Assembly (NCBI GenBank): GCA_903918315.1
Contig: CAIXEA010000201.1
Span: forward strand, 1-56,554
From: an uncultured Acetobacteraceae bacterium
Lineage (GTDB): Bacteria; Pseudomonadota; Alphaproteobacteria; Acetobacterales; Acetobacteraceae
Direction of reading: 5' to 3'
DNA length: 56,554 nt
The notes under the pieces were generated by a model. That model was not told where the DNA came from and searched no databases. It was given only the letters and a program-made list of their open reading frames with translations. Below, piece after piece: positions 9,725 through 19,123 of the stretch. The position numbers were made by a program, and so were the translations under genes. Position 1 is the stretch's first letter, and each line of letters starts with the position of its first letter.

Positions 9725-10711
9725 TCAACCGGGCCCCTCCGCCAGATGGCAGGCCACGTCCCGGCCGCCGCCGAAATCCCGCAAGGCGGGCATCTCGGTG
9801 CCGCATCGCGCCACCCCGACCGGGCAGCGGCCGTAGAACCGGCAGGCGTTGGGATCGGGGTCGATGGGGCTGCGCGGATCGCCGACGAGGCGGGGCGCAT
9901 CGGGCCGCGGGCCATCGAGGCGGGGCACCGCCGCGACCAGGCTGCGCGTGTAGGGGTGCAACGGCGTCTCGAACACCGCGCGGGCCGGGCCGGTTTCCAC
10001 GATCCGCCCGAGATACATCACCACCACCCGGTCACACAGCAGCCGCACCACGTTCAGGTCGTGCGAAACGAAGATATAGCTCAGCCCCAGATCGACCTTG
10101 AGCGTCTGCAACAGCTTCAGCACCGTCACCTGCACGGACACATCCAGCGCCGCCGTCGGCTCATCGAGGATCAGCAGCCGGGGCCGGGTGCCGATGGCGC
10201 GGGCGATGCCGACGCGCGCGCGCTGCCCGCCGGAGAGCTGGTGCGGGAAGCGTCCGAGGAGTTCCAGCGGCAGGCCGCATTGCAGGGCCGCTTCCTCGAT
10301 CCGGCTCCGCAGGGCCGCGCCGCGCAGCCCCAGCAGGCGCCGCAACGGATCCGCGATGGCATCGGCGGCGGTGAAGCGGGGATTGATGCTCTCCCCGGCG
10401 TCCTGGAACACCATCTGGATATGGGCGCGGTCGTCGTCGCGGGCGAAGAGCCGGGCCGGAACCTCCGCCAGTTCCCGCCGGTTGAACCAGATTTTGCCGC
10501 CGGTGACATCCAGCAGGCGGGTGATCAGCCGCACCAGGGTGGATTTGCCGCAGCCGGATTCCCCGACCAGGCCGAGGGTTTCACCCGGCTGCACCGCCAG
10601 GCTCACATCGTCGACCGCATGCACGAATGAGGGCGCCGCCTTGGACGGCCAGCCCGTCCGCCCGACGGGAAAATGCTTGCGGAGGTTTTCCAGCTCCAGC
10701 AGCGCGGTCAT
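9725..10711 (-). CDS. Oligopeptide/dipeptide ABC transporter ATP-binding protein (OppF/DppF-type)
   Basis: A 328-residue cytoplasmic ATPase subunit of a peptide-type importer. It has the Walker A motif GESGCGKS, the signature LSGGQRARVGIARAI, Walker B LLILDEPTAALD and the switch VSHDLNVVR. The C-terminal Cys-rich extension (CRFYGRCPVGVARC) is typical of OppD/F proteins, where it can hold an Fe-S cluster. The ATG at 10711 overlaps the preceding gene's stop (ATGA). It is last in a five-gene transport operon. The substrate could be peptides, nickel chelates or other small molecules carried by this family and cannot be assigned from the ATPase. Confidence 0.92.
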   Translation of the reverse strand: MTALLELENLRKHFPVGRTGWPSKAAPSFVHAVDDVSLAVQPGETLGLVGESGCGKSTLVRLITRLLDVTGGKIWFNRRELAEVPARLFARDDDRAHIQMVFQDAGESINPRFTAADAIADPLRRLLGLRGAALRSRIEEAALQCGLPLELLGRFPHQLSGGQRARVGIARAIGTRPRLLILDEPTAALDVSVQVTVLKLLQTLKVDLGLSYIFVSHDLNVVRLLCDRVVVMYLGRIVETGPARAVFETPLHPYTRSLVAAVPRLDGPRPDAPRLVGDPRSPIDPDPNACRFYGRCPVGVARCGTEMPALRDFGGGRDVACHLAEGPG

Positions 10712-11682
10712 AGCGGGTTCCAACAGGCAACGGCATGGCCGGGTGCGGCCGGGCGCATGGTGAGGACGGCATCGCAGGCGTCCTGCCGCCGCTCACAGCG
10801 GCCGGCATAGCGGCAATGCAGCCGATCGGCTTGGCGGAGATCGGGGAGCCCGCCCGGCACCGATTGCAATGAAGCGAGGCTGCCGGCGGCTGTCGGTGTC
10901 GCCGCGATCAGGCGCGCGGTATAGGGGTGGCGGGGCCGTGCCAGAAGGGTGGCGGTATCGGCTTCCTCCACCATGTGCCCGGCATGCATGACCGCGATCC
11001 GGTTGGCGCGTTCGGCGGCCAGCGCGAGGTCGTGGGTGATCAGGATCGTCGCCATGCCGCTGCCGCGGGCCATGGCCCCGATCAGATCCATCACCACGGC
11101 CTGGGTGGTGACGTCCAGGCCGGTGGTGGGCTCATCGGCGATCAGCAGGTCCGGGCGCGCCGCGACGGCGATGGCGATCATGACGCGCTGGCACATGCCC
11201 CCTGACAGTTCAAATGGATAGGCCTTGGCGCGGCGGGCGGGATCGGGGATGCCGACGGCGCGCAGGGCCTCGATGGCGCGGTCGCGGGCGTTGGAGCGGG
11301 TGGCGCCGCCATGGCGCAGCAGCACGTCGGCTATCTGCTTGCCCACGGCGCGGATGGGGTTCAGGGCGGCGCGCGGGTTCTGGAAGATCATGGCGATGCG
11401 CCGGCCGCGGATGCGGGCCATCGTGCGCGGCGGCGTGGCGAGCAGGTCGGTCTGCCCGAGGAAGGCCCGCCCGCCGGTGACGCGACCGGCGGTTTCCAGC
11501 AGCCCCATCACGGCATAGGCGGTGACGGATTTGCCCGACCCGGATTCCCCCACCAGCGCCATGGTCTGGCCGGCGCCGACGGTGAAGCCGACGCGGTCCA
11601 AAGCGCGGACGAGGCCGCCGCGGGTTTGGAAGGCGACGGACAGATCCTCCACCCGCAGCACGTCGGTCGTGGGCGCCATCAT
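10708..11682 (-). CDS. Oligopeptide/dipeptide ABC transporter ATP-binding protein (OppD/DppD-type)
   Basis: A 324-residue ATPase partner of the downstream OppF-type protein. It has Walker A GESGSGKS, the signature LSGGMCQRVMIAIA, Walker B LLIADEPTTGLD and the switch ITHDLALAAE. The C-terminal CRYAGRCERRQDAC is a Cys-rich OppD/F tail. The ATG at 11682 overlaps the permease stop by four bases (ATGA). A second ATG directly follows it and could be used instead. The two ATPases form the expected heterodimer for Opp/Dpp importers. Confidence 0.92.
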   Translation of the reverse strand: MMAPTTDVLRVEDLSVAFQTRGGLVRALDRVGFTVGAGQTMALVGESGSGKSVTAYAVMGLLETAGRVTGGRAFLGQTDLLATPPRTMARIRGRRIAMIFQNPRAALNPIRAVGKQIADVLLRHGGATRSNARDRAIEALRAVGIPDPARRAKAYPFELSGGMCQRVMIAIAVAARPDLLIADEPTTGLDVTTQAVVMDLIGAMARGSGMATILITHDLALAAERANRIAVMHAGHMVEEADTATLLARPRHPYTARLIAATPTAAGSLASLQSVPGGLPDLRQADRLHCRYAGRCERRQDACDAVLTMRPAAPGHAVACWNPL

Positions 11683-12542
11683 GTACGTCTCCGGGGATCG
11701 ACGATGTCGCGCAGCCCGTCGCCGAGCAGGTTGAAGCAGAACACCGCCAGCATCAGGGTCGCGCCGGGGAATAGGGCGATCCACCATTCGCCGGACACGA
11801 TGAAGCTCGCGCCCTCCGCGACCATGATGCCCCATTCCGCGGTGGGCGGACGCACGCCCAGGCCGATGAAGGACAGGCCGGCCGCGTTCAAAATCGCGTA
11901 GCCCATCGTCAGCGACATCTGCACCACCATGATGGGCATGATGTTGGGCAGCACCTGGGTCAGCAGCAGCGCGCCGTCGCGGTGACCGGACAGGCGGGCG
12001 GCGTCGACGAACCCGGCCTCCCGCCGGGTCATGGTTTCGGCGCGGGCCACCCGGGCGTAGAGGGGGAAGTTGATGATGGCGGTGGCGAGCACGATGTTGG
12101 GGATGGTGTTGCCCAAAGCGGCGACGATGCCCATGGCCAGGATGAACAGCGGAAAGGCCATGATGTTATCGGCGATGCGCCCGATCACCGCGTCCACCCA
12201 GCCGCCGAAAAATCCCGCCGCCAGCCCCGCCAGCCCCCCGGCCGCGAAGACCAGGGTGACCGAGGCCAGAGCGATCCCGATATCCACCCGCGCGGCCACG
12301 ATCACCCGGCTCAGGATATCCCGCCCCAGCTGGTCGGTGCCGAACCAGTGTTGCCATGTCGGCGCCTGCAAGGCGCGCATGGTGTCGCTGGCGAGCGGGT
12401 CGTAAGGCGCGAGCACGCCCCCGGCCGCGGCCATGACGAGAAAGGCCGCGAAGAGCATGGCCGCGCCGAGGGTGACGGGGTTTTCCCCCAGCACGAAGCG
12501 GATATGGCTGACGGTGGCGTTGATGGTGCTGGTGCTGGTCAT
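11679..12542 (-). CDS. Peptide-type ABC transporter permease (OppC/DppC-type)
   Basis: A 287-residue inner-membrane permease. The N-terminal OppC domain has one membrane helix followed by a short periplasmic loop with WFGTDQLGRDILSR (residues about 64-77), a hallmark of OppC/DppC. The EAA loop region ETMTRREAGFVDAARLSG is near residue 175. Five to six hydrophobic segments are visible. The ATG at 12542 overlaps the OppB-type stop (ATGA), and its own stop overlaps the start of the OppD-type gene, so the operon is tightly coupled. Confidence 0.92.
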   Translation of the reverse strand: MTSTSTINATVSHIRFVLGENPVTLGAAMLFAAFLVMAAAGGVLAPYDPLASDTMRALQAPTWQHWFGTDQLGRDILSRVIVAARVDIGIALASVTLVFAAGGLAGLAAGFFGGWVDAVIGRIADNIMAFPLFILAMGIVAALGNTIPNIVLATAIINFPLYARVARAETMTRREAGFVDAARLSGHRDGALLLTQVLPNIMPIMVVQMSLTMGYAILNAAGLSFIGLGVRPPTAEWGIMVAEGASFIVSGEWWIALFPGATLMLAVFCFNLLGDGLRDIVDPRRRT

Positions 12543-13549
12543 GCGCCACGCCTCGCCCGCGGGTCGATGGCGCGGTTCAGCAGGTCGATGCCCAAATTCA
12601 GCAGCACATAGAGTACCGCCATCGTCAGCACGAAGCCCTGCACGGGGGCGAAGTCGGACGCGATCAGCGCCTCCACCGCGTAGCTGCCGATGCCGGGCCA
12701 GGCGAAGACCTTCTCCACCAGCACATTGGCGCCGAGCAGGAAGGAGAACACCATGCCCAGCACCGTCACCACCGGTAGCAGCGCGTTGCGCAGGGCGTAG
12801 GTCACGACCACCGTCGGGCCGGACAGGCCGCTGGCGCGGGCGGTGCGAATGAACTCCGACCCCAGCACCGCCAGCATCGAGGCCCGCGTGATCCGCGCGA
12901 TGGGCGCCAGCGCGAACAAGGCCAGGGTGGTGGCCGGCAGCACGATCTGCGCCAGGGCGGCCCGGGCGGTGACCAGGTCGCGCGCGAGCAGGGCGTCGAT
13001 CAGAAAGAAGCCGGTGACCGCGTGCGGCGGGGTGGCGAAGGCGTCGAGCCGCCCGAGCGGGGCGGGCATCCAGCCGAGGCGGAAGTAGAACACATAGACC
13101 AGCAGCAGCCCGGTGAAGAACACGGGCAAGGAGACCCCGGCGGTGGCCACCACCCGGCAGATATGGTCGATCCAGGACCCCTGGCGCACCGCCGCCGCGA
13201 CCCCCAGCGGCACCGCGATGCCGATGGCCAGGATCAGCGCGCACAAGGTCAACTCGGCTGACGCCGGCAGGCGCGCGATGATCTCCGCCCGCACGGGCTG
13301 GCCGGTGGTCAGGGACATGCCGAGGTCGCCATGAACCAGCGCCACGCCATAGCGCCAGAACTGCTCCGGCAGCGGCCGATCGAGGCCCAGGCTGGCTTTG
13401 ATCTGGGCGATGGATTCCGCGCTGGCGGTGGGGCCGGCGAAATAGGTGGCGGTATCGCCGGGCAGCACCCGGGTCAGCAGGAAGGTCACCACCACCACGC
13501 CACAGAGCGTGGGGAGCGCGCCGGCCAGACGCAACAGGACGGCGCGCAT
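12539..13549 (-). CDS. Peptide-type ABC transporter permease (OppB/DppB-type)
   Basis: A 336-residue inner-membrane permease. The N-terminus has the usual OppB pattern: a first helix (VVVVTFLLTRVLPGD) and then the periplasmic stretch IKASLGLDRPLPEQFWRY. The EAA region near residues 215-235 reads ARITRASMLAVLGSEFIRTA. It starts 6 bases after the binding-protein stop and pairs with the OppC-type permease. No unusual features were seen. Confidence 0.92.
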   Translation of the reverse strand: MRAVLLRLAGALPTLCGVVVVTFLLTRVLPGDTATYFAGPTASAESIAQIKASLGLDRPLPEQFWRYGVALVHGDLGMSLTTGQPVRAEIIARLPASAELTLCALILAIGIAVPLGVAAAVRQGSWIDHICRVVATAGVSLPVFFTGLLLVYVFYFRLGWMPAPLGRLDAFATPPHAVTGFFLIDALLARDLVTARAALAQIVLPATTLALFALAPIARITRASMLAVLGSEFIRTARASGLSGPTVVVTYALRNALLPVVTVLGMVFSFLLGANVLVEKVFAWPGIGSYAVEALIASDFAPVQGFVLTMAVLYVLLNLGIDLLNRAIDPRARRGA

Positions 13550-13555
13550 CGCCGG

Positions 13556-15163
13556 TCAGGCGCTTTTGACGAGGAACCGGAAGTCGGGCTCCCGGCATGG
13601 CCAATAGGTGTAGCCGCTCATGTATTTCTGCATCGCGACGTCGTGGAAGGGCTGGCAGATCGGGATCATGGGGATCTCGTCCATGCCCATTTGCAGAAAG
13701 CCGCGTACCTGCTGTTCGTAGCTGGCGGCGTCGGGGGCGAAGCGGGCGCCGTCGATCAGCGCGTCCATCGCCTTGTTCTGATACGAGGCGACATTGAAAA
13801 TCGAATTGCGGCCATGGTAGTTCCAGAAGAAGAAGTAATCCGGCCAGTCCAGCCAGCCGCCGAAGCGGTTGATGACCATGGGCGCGGTTTTCTTGTTCAG
13901 CTCGCCGCGGAAATTCGCGCCGGGAATCTTGTTGATTTCGACCTTGATGCCGATCTGAGCGAGGCTTTCCTGCACCAGGACGGCCATGGGTTCGGCGATG
14001 GTGGCGGATCCGGCGTCGAAGACCAGCGTGGTGGCGATTTCGGTGCCGCCGGTGACGGCGGCGACCATGGCTTTGGCTTTTTCGATATTGGTGGAATAGG
14101 GGGAGGGCACCGGCCAGCCGATCTTGCCGACTTTTTCGGGCCCGCCGAACATTGGCACGCCGCGGCCGAACAGAGCGGCGGTCATGATTTTTTCATAAGG
14201 GATGGCCCAGGCAATGGCCTGGCGCAGGCGCACATCGTTGAACGGCGGGTTGGCGCTGTTCAGGGCGACGTACCAGATCGCATTCGGGACCGGAACGGCG
14301 GCGACCCGGATCTTGCCGGCCTCGGCCAGGTCTTTGAAGTCTTTCGGCGGCAGGCCGTAAGACATGTCGGCGTCGCCGCGTTCGATCAGCGCGCGGCGGG
14401 TGGAGGGGGAGGGGATGTCGCGCGCGATCACCCGGCGCAATTGCGGCAGGGGGCCGCATTTCCAGGCGTCGTTGCGGACGTAAATGGTCTCCGTCCCGGG
14501 TTTCCAGCTTTCCACCTTGAAGGCGCCGCTGCCGGCGACGTTGTTTTTCAGGTAATCCTTGGCCCAGGGGTCGCCGCCGGAATTGGCGATGGCGGTTTCG
14601 CTGTCGATCACGAAAGGAATGGTGACGCCGAGATCGGGCATGGTCAGCTTGTCGCGCCGGACGAAATCGATACGGAAGGTTTTGTCATCGACGGCGACGA
14701 ATTGTTCCGGCTTTTCCAGGCTGCCGGCGGCCATCTGGGTGGTGGCGAAGCCCCCGATGGACACCGCGCGATCCATCGACCATTTCACGTCCTTGGCCGT
14801 GACGGGGCGGTTGCTGTGAAAAGTAGCATCGTCACGCAGTTTAAACGTGCAGCTCATGCCGTCGCTGGCGATCTGCCAGCTGGTGGCCAGGCCGGGTTCG
14901 TAATCCTTGAGGTCATGGGTCATGATTCCCTCGGCGTAGGGAACCCGCTTGAAGCGCAGCAGCGTGTCATAGCAGTTGAGCGAGACGCCGTTGCTGGGCT
15001 GGGAGGCGCCGATGCCCTGCATATCCATGCTGTTGGGGCCGTATTCCTGCACCAATATCAGCGTTTCATTGCGGGTGGGCGCGGGCTGCGCGGCGGCGGG
15101 GCGGATCGCGGGTGCGGCCAGGGCGGCGCTGGCGGCGGTCTTGACGAACGTTCTGCGTTGCAT
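13556..15163 (-). CDS. Peptide-type ABC transporter substrate-binding protein (SBP_bac_5 family)
   Basis: A 535-residue periplasmic binding protein and first gene of the five-gene importer operon. The N-terminus has a twin-arginine signal (MQRRTFVKTAASAALAAPA, cleaved near AAAQP), so export is probably by Tat. The mature part follows the family 5 pattern: YDTLLRF near residue 65, LATSWQIASDGMSCTFKLRD near 93-112, and AKDVKWSMDRAV. Family members carry peptides, nickel, opines or sugars; the ligand is not evident. A toxin-antitoxin locus lies directly upstream and is divergent. Confidence 0.9.
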   Translation of the reverse strand: MQRRTFVKTAASAALAAPAIRPAAAQPAPTRNETLILVQEYGPNSMDMQGIGASQPSNGVSLNCYDTLLRFKRVPYAEGIMTHDLKDYEPGLATSWQIASDGMSCTFKLRDDATFHSNRPVTAKDVKWSMDRAVSIGGFATTQMAAGSLEKPEQFVAVDDKTFRIDFVRRDKLTMPDLGVTIPFVIDSETAIANSGGDPWAKDYLKNNVAGSGAFKVESWKPGTETIYVRNDAWKCGPLPQLRRVIARDIPSPSTRRALIERGDADMSYGLPPKDFKDLAEAGKIRVAAVPVPNAIWYVALNSANPPFNDVRLRQAIAWAIPYEKIMTAALFGRGVPMFGGPEKVGKIGWPVPSPYSTNIEKAKAMVAAVTGGTEIATTLVFDAGSATIAEPMAVLVQESLAQIGIKVEINKIPGANFRGELNKKTAPMVINRFGGWLDWPDYFFFWNYHGRNSIFNVASYQNKAMDALIDGARFAPDAASYEQQVRGFLQMGMDEIPMIPICQPFHDVAMQKYMSGYTYWPCREPDFRFLVKSA

Positions 15164-15241
15164 GGGACCCTCGATGTTCTCTGCGAAGGTCGCAGCAAGA
15201 AGCGTGCCGGTTTTCCTGGCTCTGCGCCTTCGTATCGGCGT

Positions 15242-15292
15242 AAGCGATAATATCGCTTTCTTTTGAGGCGGAATTTGACGATATTATCGCTT
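15242..15292. promoter_or_regulatory. Paired palindromic operator-like sites of the toxin-antitoxin locus
   Basis: The 17-base palindrome AAGCGATAATATCGCTT is at 15242-15258. A second copy of its half and core, CGATATTATCGCTT, is at 15279-15292, with centres about 34 bases apart (roughly three helical turns). The second site lies at the toxin start. This layout suits autoregulation by the XRE-type antitoxin. The palindromes are visible; the binding role is inferred. Confidence 0.6.
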
Positions 15293-15544
15293 ATAAAAAC
15301 GGTCATCCTCACGCTGAGCGCCGCGAAAGACCTCGATGCTCTGCCTCGAGATGCGCGGGAGCAGGTTGAAGACGGGCTCAACCGGTACGCCATGACGGGG
15401 CAGGGCGACGTCAAGGCCCTTCAGGGCCGAGACGGTTACCGCCTTCGTATCGGCCGCTATCGGGTGCTCTTCGATGAAGACGCAATCACGATCCTGGCGA
15501 TCTACATCGGTCGCCGAACCACAACGACCTACAGGAGAAACTGA
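15275..15544 (+). CDS. RelE/ParE-superfamily toxin (toxin-antitoxin system)
   Basis: A small protein (about 89 residues) of the RelE/ParE fold. It has the typical ILTLSAAKDLDALP start, the central LQGRDGYRLRIGRYRVLF and the C-terminal strand ILAIYIGRRTTTTY. Members either cleave mRNA at the ribosome or poison gyrase; the subtype is not clear. No ATG exists near the start. The TTG at 15275 has a GAGG site 6 bases upstream and is preferred to the TTG at 15263, though either could be used. The toxin gene precedes the antitoxin gene, as in higBA-like loci, with a 4-base gap. Confidence 0.75.
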   Translation: MTILSLIKTVILTLSAAKDLDALPRDAREQVEDGLNRYAMTGQGDVKALQGRDGYRLRIGRYRVLFDEDAITILAIYIGRRTTTTYRRN

Positions 15545-15548
15545 CACC

Positions 15549-15926
15549 ATGGCGACGCCGCAGATCATTCGGACACCAGGCGGTGAAGAACTGGTGGTGA
15601 TCACCCGAGCCGAATATGACGCACTCCTTCATCGCGCTGATCATGAGGCGGAGGAGGATGCAGATGATATCGCCGTTTACGACGCTCGAAAGGCTGAAGC
15701 GGTGGACATATTGCCCCAGGCCGTGAGTGCCGGGGTTCTGCGGGGCGAAAGCCGGTTGAAAGCCATTCGCCATTGGCGCGGCGAAACGCAGCTCTATTTA
15801 AGTTTCAAAACAGGGATCGGTCAGGGTTATCTCTCCGATCTGGAGAATCGGCGACGCGCTGGAACCCCTGAGACGATCGCGAAACTCGCACAAGCACTGG
15901 ATGTTCCGGTGGATTGGCTTTCATAG
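15549..15926 (+). CDS. XRE-family antitoxin with C-terminal helix-turn-helix
   Basis: A 125-residue antitoxin. The first 40 residues (IIRTPGGEELVVITRAEYDAL) form the acidic region that usually neutralises the toxin. The last 60 residues form a Cro/C1-type helix-turn-helix (TGIGQGYLSDLENRR, then TPETIAKLAQALDVPVDWL). The ATG at 15549 is preceded by AGGAG about 12 bases upstream. It probably represses its own operon through the palindromes upstream of the toxin gene. The locus separates two transport operons, consistent with insertion between them. Confidence 0.8.
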   Translation: MATPQIIRTPGGEELVVITRAEYDALLHRADHEAEEDADDIAVYDARKAEAVDILPQAVSAGVLRGESRLKAIRHWRGETQLYLSFKTGIGQGYLSDLENRRRAGTPETIAKLAQALDVPVDWLS

Positions 15927-15997
15927 TTTGTAGTCTGGCATAGCTTGTATTCGGAGACCCGCCGCCCGATCTGGTTGTTTCGAGTCAAGAGACCCGA

Positions 15998-17524
15998 TTA
16001 CCCATGCCCCAGCATATGTTTGCCAATCTCCTGCGGGTCCGCGCCGGCCGCCGGCATTTCGTGCACGACCTTGCCGCCATGCATCACCACGATCCGGTCC
16101 GACAATTCCATGATCTCATCAAGGTCTTCGGAAATCAGCAGCACCGCGGTGCCGGCGTTGCGTGCCGCCATGATCCGGGCGCGGGTTTCCGCCACCGCTT
16201 TCACGTCCAGCCCGAAGCAGGGATTGGCCACGATCAGCAGGCGGACCACGCCGTCCAATTCCCGCGCCAGCACGCAGCGCTGCACATTGCCGCCGGACAG
16301 GACGCCGATGGGCACCTCGGCGGAAGGCGCGCGGATGCCATAGGCCTGGATCATGCTCCGCGCCCGCGCCGCCATGCCGGCGCGATCCAGCCAGCGGCGG
16401 GGGGTTTTGGTTTCGCCGCGGTCGAAGCTGCGCAGGGCCAGATTGTCCACCACGCTCATGCCCGGCACGCAGCCATTGCGTAATGGTTCCTCCGGCAGGA
16501 CGCGGACATGCAGCGCCTGGGATTCGGCGCGGGTCGCGCCATAGGGGGTGCCATCCACCGCGATCGTGCCGGATTGCATCGGTTGCTGGCCGCCGAGGAC
16601 CTCCAACAGATCCTTCTGCCCGTTGCCGGATACGCCGGCGATGCCGACGATCTCATGCGCGTTGACGGTCAGGTGATCGACGGACAGGCCGGCCCGGCCG
16701 CCATCATTGGCCGTTCGCAGATCCCGCACTTCCAACCGGACCTCATTCACCGGCGCGCCCAGCCGTTCCGGATCAGCGGGGGCATGCGGTTCGCCGATCA
16801 TCATCGCGGTCAGGTCGGTGGGGCCGAGGCTGCGCACGAGGCCGGCGCCGGCGAATTTGCCGCGGCGCAGAACCGTGACCTCATCGACGAATTTCGCGAC
16901 CTCTTTCAATTTGTGGGTGATGATGACGATGGTCAGCTGCCCGGAATGCGCGAGGTCGCGCACCAGGCCCAGCATTTCATCCGCTTCCTGCGGTGTCAGA
17001 ACAGAGGTCGGTTCGTCGAGCACCAGAAACCGGCGTTGCAGATAAAGCTGTTTGACGATTTCGGTTTTCTGCCGTTCGCCGGCCGCGAGCGATCCGGCCT
17101 CGACGGTCAGGGGGACTTTGAACGGCATGCCGCGCATGAAGTCTTCAAGCTGCGCCAGCTCGCTGCGCCAATCGATCACGCCGGGCACGTTGCGGCGCGC
17201 CATGACCAGGTTTTCGGCGACCGTCATCGATGGGACCAGGGTGAAATGCTGGTAGACCATGCCGAGACCGAGCGCATCCGCGTCCGCCGGGCGTTCGATC
17301 GTGACCTCTTTGTCATCGACCAGCAGCGAGCCCTCATCGGCGCGGTAATAGCCGAGCAGGCATTTCACCAGCGTCGATTTGCCGGCCCCGTTTTCGCCGA
17401 GCAGGCCGTGCACCGTCGCCGGATGCACTTTCATCGAAACGTCTGACAGGGCGTTGAAGGCGCCGAAGCGCTTGCCGATGCCGATGGCTTCGACGCCGAT
17501 GGCATGCATGGTCGCGTCGTTCAT
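15998..17524 (-). CDS. BMP-type purine/nucleoside ABC importer, ATP-binding protein (double NBD)
   Basis: A 508-residue cytoplasmic ATPase with two nucleotide-binding domains, as in sugar and nucleoside importers of the BMP/Rbs type. NBD1 has GENGAGKST, the signature region [16 protein letters not shown] and Walker [13 protein letters not shown]2 (from about residue 250) has the degenerate P-loop GVSGNGQ and [17 protein letters not shown]. Its Walker B lacks the usual acidic pair ([10 protein letters not shown]), which is normal for the second half in this family. The ATG at 17524 overlaps the BiuH-like gene's stop (ATGA). It ends the operon 20243-21364, 19123-20232, 18209-19123, 17521-18204, 15998-17524. 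The substrate is likely a purine, nucleoside or ureide by context. Confidence 0.9.
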   Translation of the reverse strand: MNDATMHAIGVEAIGIGKRFGAFNALSDVSMKVHPATVHGLLGENGAGKSTLVKCLLGYYRADEGSLLVDDKEVTIERPADADALGLGMVYQHFTLVPSMTVAENLVMARRNVPGVIDWRSELAQLEDFMRGMPFKVPLTVEAGSLAAGERQKTEIVKQLYLQRRFLVLDEPTSVLTPQEADEMLGLVRDLAHSGQLTIVIITHKLKEVAKFVDEVTVLRRGKFAGAGLVRSLGPTDLTAMMIGEPHAPADPERLGAPVNEVRLEVRDLRTANDGGRAGLSVDHLTVNAHEIVGIAGVSGNGQKDLLEVLGGQQPMQSGTIAVDGTPYGATRAESQALHVRVLPEEPLRNGCVPGMSVVDNLALRSFDRGETKTPRRWLDRAGMAARARSMIQAYGIRAPSAEVPIGVLSGGNVQRCVLARELDGVVRLLIVANPCFGLDVKAVAETRARIMAARNAGTAVLLISEDLDEIMELSDRIVVMHGGKVVHEMPAAGADPQEIGKHMLGHG

Positions 17525-18204
17525 GACAGGGCCGCCAGCAGCATGGCGCTGGTTCCCACGGCGCCGAACACACCGCCTTGCATTTTTACCATCTTGATGG
17601 CCGCCGCGTGGTTGCCGGGATCGGTCGCGCCGCAGCAATCCTCCACCAGCAGGCATTCGAAGCCGCGGTCATTGGCCTCCCGCATGGTGGTGTGGACGCA
17701 GACATCGGTGGTGATGCCGGTGAGGATGATATTGGTGATGCCGCGGGTGCGCAGGATCAGCTCCAGGTCGGTGGCGCAGAAGCTGCCCTTGCCCGGCTTA
17801 TCGATCACGATTTCCCCCGGCAGGGGGGCGAGTTCGTCGATGATCGCCCATCCCGGTTCGCCCCGCACCAGGATGCGCCCGCAGGGGCCGGGATCGCCGA
17901 TGCCGGCGCCGATACGGCGGGACCGCCAGCGCTTGTTGTCCGGCAGGTCGGACAGGTCGGGACGATGGCCTTCGCGGGTATGGATGATGGTGAACCCCGC
18001 CGGGCGCATCGCCGCCAACAGCGCTTTGATCGGTTCGATCGGCGCCCGGGTCAGCGACAGATCGTAGCCCATCGTGTCGACATAGCCGCCCTTGCCGCAG
18101 AAATCGGTCTGCATGTCGATCACGATCAGCGCGGTTTTCGCCGGCTCCAGGGAGCCGTCGAAGGGCCAGGGATAGGGATCAGCGTCGATGGTCTTTCCGC
18201 TCAT
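17521..18204 (-). CDS. biuH: Biuret amidohydrolase-like cysteine hydrolase (isochorismatase fold)
   Basis: A 227-residue cytoplasmic amidohydrolase. The Asp-Lys-Cys triad is intact: Asp30 (IVIDMQ), Lys136 (DKPGKGSF) and Cys169 (TTDVCVHTT), plus Gln209 (KMQGG). These spacings match, as I recall them, the D36-K142-C175-Q215 set of Rhizobium BiuH, and the surrounding text ([38 protein letters not shown]) is also very BiuH-like. BiuH converts biuret to allophanate and ammonia. It sits inside a BMP importer operon, between a permease (4-base gap) and the ATPase (ATGA overlap), so the imported compound or a product of it is probably the substrate. An upstream in-frame TTG at 18219 is a possible alternative start. 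No allophanate hydrolase gene is in the window. Confidence 0.75.
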   Translation of the reverse strand: MSGKTIDADPYPWPFDGSLEPAKTALIVIDMQTDFCGKGGYVDTMGYDLSLTRAPIEPIKALLAAMRPAGFTIIHTREGHRPDLSDLPDNKRWRSRRIGAGIGDPGPCGRILVRGEPGWAIIDELAPLPGEIVIDKPGKGSFCATDLELILRTRGITNIILTGITTDVCVHTTMREANDRGFECLLVEDCCGATDPGNHAAAIKMVKMQGGVFGAVGTSAMLLAALS

Positions 18205-18208
18205 GACA

Positions 18209-19123
18209 TCACCGTCCAATCGAGAGTTGCCCGGGCATGCCGCGCAGGGACTGCCCGCCCTTGGCGGTGATGATCAGCACCACCAGCGTGACGACATAGG
18301 GGGCGGCGTAGAACAGGTAGTAGCCCCAGGTGAAACCGACCGTCTGCAAGGACGGGCCCAGCGCCCCGGCGGCGCCGAACAGCAGGGACGCGTAGACGCA
18401 GTTGATCGGGTTCCAGCGGGCGAAGACCACGAGCGCGACGGCCATGAGGCCCTGACCGGACGACAGGCCCTCATTCCAACTGCCGGGGTAGCAGAGCGAC
18501 AGGAAGGCCCCGCCAATGCCCGCCAGCGCGCTGCCGCACCCCGTCGCCAGCAGCCGGGTGCGGTTGATCGGCAAGCCGAGTGCCAGCGCCGCGTCCTGGC
18601 TGTCGCCGACGATGCGGATGCGCAGGCCCATGCGGGTGGTGCGGAAAAACCAGTGCAGCGCGAAGGCCGCCGCGACGCCGAGGATGAACAGCGGGCTGAC
18701 CATCAGCGCATTGGCGAAGCGCGGGGACTCCAGCCAGAAGCCGAAGGGAATGCCGGGCAGCAGCGGCGCGCTCGGCTGCACATAGGGTTTGCCGAAGAAG
18801 AAGGCGATGCCGGTGCCCGCCAGCATGAAGGCGATGCCCATGGCGACGTCGTTGATGCGGGTCATCGAGCAGATCGCCCCATGCAGCCCGCCCAGCAGCA
18901 GCCCGGCGAAGGCCGCGGCCAGGACGCCGCACCAGGGGCTGCCGGTTTCGTAGGATGTCGCGTAGGCGACCATGGCGCCGAGGACCAGCGCGCCCTCATT
19001 GCCGAGGTTGATGCGGCCGGATTTCTCGGTCAGGCACTCGCCCAGGCTGACAAACAGAAAGGGTGTGCTGACGCGCAGGCTGCCGGCCAGCATGGCGACG
19101 ATGACGGTGGCGAGCGAGTCCAT
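18209..19123 (-). CDS. BMP-type ABC importer permease (second permease)
   Basis: A 304-residue inner-membrane permease of the BPD_transp_2 class (RbsC/nucleoside type), almost wholly hydrophobic with 8-9 membrane segments. The cytoplasmic loop [24 protein letters not shown] (residues about 27-50) is typical of the smaller permease in BMP importers. Its ATG at 19123 shares one base with the upstream permease stop (TGATG). Confidence 0.9.
   Translation of the reverse strand: MDSLATVIVAMLAGSLRVSTPFLFVSLGECLTEKSGRINLGNEGALVLGAMVAYATSYETGSPWCGVLAAAFAGLLLGGLHGAICSMTRINDVAMGIAFMLAGTGIAFFFGKPYVQPSAPLLPGIPFGFWLESPRFANALMVSPLFILGVAAAFALHWFFRTTRMGLRIRIVGDSQDAALALGLPINRTRLLATGCGSALAGIGGAFLSLCYPGSWNEGLSSGQGLMAVALVVFARWNPINCVYASLLFGAAGALGPSLQTVGFTWGYYLFYAAPYVVTLVVLIITAKGGQSLRGMPGQLSIGR

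Noticed and set aside
6422-10630. A 1402-codon open frame on the plus strand
   Set aside because: It is antisense to yfhM and the OppF-type gene. Its translation is low-complexity (Gly, Arg, Gln, His) without any domain, as expected for a shadow frame in high-GC DNA.
13331-15250. A 639-codon open frame on the plus strand
   Set aside because: It lies opposite the clear family 5 binding-protein gene and part of its permease and has no recognisable domain or ribosome site.
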